DNA of 64,000 bases from Xiheicaenibacterium sp046351325 (GTDB lineage Bacteria > Myxococcota_A > Polyangia > Polyangiales > Polyangiaceae). The position numbers and the translations under genes are program-made. This document shows positions 61,209-64,000 of the stretch, one piece after another. The stretch covers positions 1,704,241 to 1,768,240 of the forward strand of contig JAXLYR010000001.1 in NCBI GenBank assembly GCA_046351325.1. Direction: 5' to 3'. The number at the start of each line of letters is the position of its first letter. The first letter of the stretch is position 1. Under the pieces are notes generated by a model, which was not told the DNA's origin, searched no databases, and saw only the letters and a list, made by a program, of their open reading frames with translations.

Positions 61209-62659
61209 CGACGCTCCTCGTGATGACGGTGGGTCAGACCGACGTGCAACTCGTAATGAGTGAACAGCGGTGCAAGCTTGATGGCAACACCTGCGGTCTG
61301 CTGCACGACACCATCAAGGCGCGCCAATGGTCGCTAGTCGACGCTCCCCAAAGAAGGAGTCTCGCTCCTGTCGAGGTACTGCCTGAGGGCGACCTCGCTC
61401 TCTGCACGCCGAAGCTCGACGCGGTACTCAAGTACCTCGCGCCATCGCTACCAGCGTCTGTGTTGATTCTCGAGACCACACGGAAGTCCAAGAGAGACCC
61501 AAGGCTCGCTGGCGAGATCACGGAGCGTCGACTTCGCGATAGCGGTGTAACAAACGTGACGCGCGTGGCCTTCTTGACAGCAGACGAACGACTCGAAGAC
61601 CCGTCGAACGAGATCGACGCGATCGTTCGGCGCTCGGTCGTTTCCACCTTGTCGGACGCTATTGGGCAGGCAATCGTCAACCTACAAGCTGGCGACCGCG
61701 TGGTTGTCGCGACGACGGGCGGCCTCGCGGCGGCGAACGAGCTCATCAACGAACTCGTGCGCCTTCAGTCCGTCGGCGGGCCGCGCGTCACGGCGCTCGA
61801 GGTGCCTGATTCCGATTACGGCGAGCAAGACGATCGAGCCGTTGAGGAGAGGTTCCACCCAGCTGCCGGTTACAGCGCACGCTGGCATGCGCTCTCGCTC
61901 GTCGAGAAGGGCAATCTTCTCGGCGCCTGGGGAGCCGTCCGTCACCTCGAAGGCGCGCGTGGCCAGGAATGGACACAGGTCATCCAATGGCTCGCGCAGT
62001 TCGCCGCGTCCTTGCATTTGCCGTCCGACTGTGACCTGGCGGTTCTGAAGCACAAGCGCATGGCCGTGAAAGCAGCGCTCCGCGTTGAGCTGGCGCTGCG
62101 CAATGGCGACATCCCAAGATCGGTTCATGGCACTGTGGCGTTCTTCGAGTCAGCATTGTGGGACGGGCTCGGGCAGCGCATCGAGCGCTCCCCGGACCCG
62201 AATAAGCGCCGGTTCTTCAAGGTCAAGAGTGGGGGTACCCCTGTGGGCGACAAGCTCCTCAAGCAGGGCGATGGCTCCGACGACGATCGGAAGCGCCCGT
62301 TCGAGTTGAAGGAGACAGTCGATGGCACCGATTGGTATTGGGTGTACGACAGCGACGGGGGGCCCGCGGGGCGCCTCGCCAAGTACTTTCTCCAGAGCGA
62401 AGCGTTGACGAAGTTCGACAGCGCACTGGGGAGCCGCATTCGTGAGCTCCGCAACGACATTGCCCACAACGAACCGACGCCCGAGCTGATGAACGACGCG
62501 CGTGCGCGCATGCAGAAAGCCAATCTGTGGTCGAGCACTGACACGTTCCTCAGCCAGCCCCTGGTCCAGGCTGTCTTGAAGGAGTTGGGCGAAACGAGAC
62601 CCCAGAATCTGTTAGCGGACCTCCTAGCCGAGGTCCGACGCCGCCTTGTCGTCGGTTGA
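61205..62659 (+). CDS. CARF-HEPN ribonuclease (Csm6/Csx1-like)
   Basis: 484 residues, ATG 61205 within the upstream stop (ATGA). The N-terminal Rossmann-like CARF domain (1-200) has MTTLLVMTVGQTDVQLVM, VLILETTRKS and the ligand-loop pattern VVVATTGGLAAANELI. The C-terminal HEPN domain (about 270-484) has RNDIAH at 416-421, the R-x4-H ribonuclease signature. By family it is a dimeric RNase switched on by cyclic oligoadenylate made by Cas10, giving RNA cleavage and dormancy. It is the last gene of the operon. The ring-size preference is unknown. Confidence 0.82.
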   Translation: MTTLLVMTVGQTDVQLVMSEQRCKLDGNTCGLLHDTIKARQWSLVDAPQRRSLAPVEVLPEGDLALCTPKLDAVLKYLAPSLPASVLILETTRKSKRDPRLAGEITERRLRDSGVTNVTRVAFLTADERLEDPSNEIDAIVRRSVVSTLSDAIGQAIVNLQAGDRVVVATTGGLAAANELINELVRLQSVGGPRVTALEVPDSDYGEQDDRAVEERFHPAAGYSARWHALSLVEKGNLLGAWGAVRHLEGARGQEWTQVIQWLAQFAASLHLPSDCDLAVLKHKRMAVKAALRVELALRNGDIPRSVHGTVAFFESALWDGLGQRIERSPDPNKRRFFKVKSGGTPVGDKLLKQGDGSDDDRKRPFELKETVDGTDWYWVYDSDGGPAGRLAKYFLQSEALTKFDSALGSRIRELRNDIAHNEPTPELMNDARARMQKANLWSSTDTFLSQPLVQAVLKELGETRPQNLLADLLAEVRRRLVVG

Positions 62660-62676
62660 CCGGTCCCTCAGCCGAA

Positions 62677-63105
62677 CTAAAACGCGTCCGTCGGCCACTC
62701 CCCGAAGACGGCTTCCCGCACCTCGACGGCCCCCGTCGCGAGGACGACCGTAGCGACGATCTTTCTCGGTCCCTTGAGATACGCGGTGAGCCACCGCACC
62801 CCTGGGTCGTCGAGCCGCAGCGCCGGCCCTTTCTCTGTCGTCAGTGTCAGGAGGCCGAAGTGGAAGGTACCGTCCTGGGCGACCTGGGGCACGACATGGA
62901 TCCCGCGCGCTGCGAGGGCCTGCCGCAGGTGGTGCCAAGCTGGGTGATTGAGGAGCTGCGCGTGAAGCGCGCGACGCGCCTGCTGTTCTCTAGCCATCGC
63001 TTCTGAATAGTCGCTCGCGGCCTGCCAGCGGGCGACGAGGCGCCATGCGATGAAGGCTATGACCGCCAGACCAGCAACAATACGGACCGAGGACGGTAGG
63101 TTCAT
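62677..63105 (-). CDS. Small membrane-anchored protein, unknown
   Basis: 142 residues. One N-terminal helix (SVRIVAGLAVIAFIAWRLVA), then a helical stretch (EQQARRALHAQLLNHPAWHHLRQ), then a beta-rich C-terminus (GTFHFGLLTLTTEKGPALRL, KIVATVVLATGAVEVREA). No family is recognised. It is probably co-transcribed with the sigma factor 43 bases upstream. The CARF-HEPN gene converges on it with a 17-bp gap. Confidence 0.65.
   Translation of the reverse strand: MNLPSSVRIVAGLAVIAFIAWRLVARWQAASDYSEAMAREQQARRALHAQLLNHPAWHHLRQALAARGIHVVPQVAQDGTFHFGLLTLTTEKGPALRLDDPGVRWLTAYLKGPRKIVATVVLATGAVEVREAVFGEWPTDAF
62799..62820. repeat. 22-bp direct repeat, right copy
   Basis: Identical to 51720-51741. Here it lies inside the coding region of the small membrane protein (encoding LRLDDPG on the minus strand), so it may be the original sequence and the left copy a derivative. 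Confidence 0.6.
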
Positions 63106-63148
63106 GCTCGTAACTTTCTGTGATGTAAAGAGCGAGGGCCTCGGACCG

Positions 63149-63697
63149 TCAGGGGCGCTTCTTTTGCCTGTAGGTTTGGCGGACGCGCTTCAATCGCCAG
63201 CGCGCCCACTCGTAACCCACTTCGAGCATCTCGCTCGCTTCGGCGATCGTGTAGTCGTCCATCACGCAGACCTCGACGAGCATGCGGTCGAGCGGCGCGA
63301 GCTCACGGAGCCAGGCTTGAACGTGCGCGGTGAGCACTGCATATTCTCGAGCCGCCGCCAGCTGCTCCTCGGGTGACGGCTCGTCGACTGGTGTGGCGTC
63401 AAGACGCTCCCAATCCACAGGGAGCGGACGACGACACTCTCCCTCGAGAGCATCGAGCATGGCGCCGCGGACTCGGGGATAGACGAACGTCGAGAAGGGG
63501 CCCCGCGCAGGGTCGTAGTCGCGCGTCAGCTTCCACGCTGCTTCGAGCCCAATCTGGGTGAGGTCGTCAGCGATCAGCGGGACGCGCGCTTGATATGCCA
63601 GTTGGCGAGCGAGGCTGCTGATGAGGCGTCGCACAGCGCCGAGGTCGGCGGAGGCGATGCTGGGTGCGGTGGGTTTGTCGGGTGGCTTCGCGAGCAT
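63149..63697 (-). CDS. Sigma-70 family RNA polymerase sigma factor
   Basis: 182 residues from ATG 63697 (GAGAGGA seven bases upstream). Region 2 shows VRRLISSLARQLAYQARVPLIADDLTQIGLEAAWKLTRDYDP and GPFSTFVYPRVRGAMLDALE. A region-4-like HTH lies at the C-terminus (DRMLVEVCVMDDYTIAEASEMLEVGYEWARWRL). The architecture is that of small sigma-28/SigF-like or ECF-like factors. No anti-sigma gene is obvious; the downstream small membrane protein could play that part, but this is speculation. Confidence 0.8.
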   Translation of the reverse strand: MLAKPPDKPTAPSIASADLGAVRRLISSLARQLAYQARVPLIADDLTQIGLEAAWKLTRDYDPARGPFSTFVYPRVRGAMLDALEGECRRPLPVDWERLDATPVDEPSPEEQLAAAREYAVLTAHVQAWLRELAPLDRMLVEVCVMDDYTIAEASEMLEVGYEWARWRLKRVRQTYRQKKRP

Positions 63698-63865
63698 GGA
63701 TCGGTCCTCTCCGCGTCTCGAGCGCGGCGTTCGTGGCGGCGCACCACGCACCGCTGCTTCAAAGGACCAAGTCGCGCTGCCCCGCGCGCTGAGGACACCT
63801 CAGTTGCTCGAGCGGACATCGGAGCGTCGGGTTCGCGACCGAGGCGCAGCTGCTAACCTCGGCCC

Positions 63866-64000
63866 ATGGGCGGCGACGCAGTGAAGAAGGAGGCGACCTA
63901 CCAGGATGTGTTGGCGGCACCGGAGAATGTGATCGCAGAGGTCGTATTCGGCGTCCTCCACACGAGCCCTCGTCCTGCCTTCGCCCATGCCCGCGCCGCG
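63866..64000 (+). CDS. Uma2-family (PD-(D/E)XK) protein, N-terminal part (runs off window)
   Basis: An open frame of 45 codons from ATG 63866 to the last base. KKEATYQDVLAAPENVIAEV followed by GVLHTSPRPAFAHARAA is the classic N-terminus of Uma2/DUF820 proteins. The rest is outside the window. Two degraded relatives lie at 39585-40404. Confidence 0.7.
   Translation, partial: MGGDAVKKEATYQDVLAAPENVIAEVVFGVLHTSPRPAFAHARAA

Noticed and set aside
1..64000. tRNA or rRNA genes
   Set aside because: None recognised by eye; a covariance search was not possible.

Overview
The window is very GC-rich, strongly biased to G/C at third codon positions, and full of short lipoprotein genes with Gly/Ser/Ala-rich linkers and Cys-rich bodies. 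It also carries an AgmX/PglI-type protein, an MglA-type GTPase, DUF4215 (Myxococcus Cys-rich) repeats and TIGR02996-type proteins. Together these point to a myxobacterium (Myxococcota), probably of the Polyangiales/Sorangium type. The organism is inferred from gene content only. No rRNA, tRNA or CRISPR array was recognised.

Region 1 (1-39.6 kb) is ordinary chromosome. It holds a rifampin ADP-ribosyltransferase (arr), an AgmX-like protein with a strong downstream terminator, a ferritin-like lipoprotein, a 1149-residue membrane protein, an M3 peptidase (PepF type) and a lone VgrG. These are followed by a di-CxxCH lipoprotein, a CocE/NonD hydrolase divergent from an AraC regulator, a DUF4215/C-type lectin surface protein, paired GIDE-like membrane proteins and an excisionase-HTH/EIIA protein divergent from a SulP transporter. 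Further on are a hemerythrin-like protein, Sel1-repeat lipoproteins, an HD-domain/LuxR regulator, a beta-helix lipoprotein, a methyltransferase, an MglA GTPase with an unknown partner, and a SEC-C protein. Two near-identical ~88-bp structured intergenic repeats lie at 9.2 and 26.2 kb, each just upstream of a minus-strand gene.

Region 2 (39.6-51.5 kb, minus strand) begins with wreckage: two convergent Uma2 nuclease pseudogenes. Next comes a tightly coupled six-gene operon, transcribed from 51.5 down to 40.6 kb: a DGQHR/DndB-like protein, a winged-helix/TPR-like protein, cas3, csx17 (cas8), csb1 (cas7) and csb2 (cas5-cas6). This is a type I-G (old I-U) CRISPR effector set. It has no cas1, cas2 or cas4 and no array, and it has two non-Cas genes at its head. 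csb2 is broken by two one-base frameshifts in short C runs inside its C-terminal half.

Region 3 (51.7-62.7 kb, plus strand) holds two paralogous Cys-rich lipoproteins and then a compact type III-like operon. It encodes an HD-less Cas10 with an intact GGDD, a Cas7-Csx10-like fusion, a double-Cas7 protein, a TIGR03986-like RAMP protein and a CARF-HEPN ribonuclease. All junctions overlap. There is no separate Cas11, no Cas6 and no array. As read, the module looks built for RNA recognition, cyclic oligoadenylate signalling and RNase activation rather than DNA cleavage.

Region 4 (62.7-64 kb) has a small membrane protein and a sigma factor, probably co-transcribed, and the start of an intact Uma2-family gene running off the window. 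The most notable content is the back-to-back pair of array-less CRISPR effector cassettes at 40.6-62.7 kb, one preceded by a DGQHR gene and a DNA-binding-like gene.
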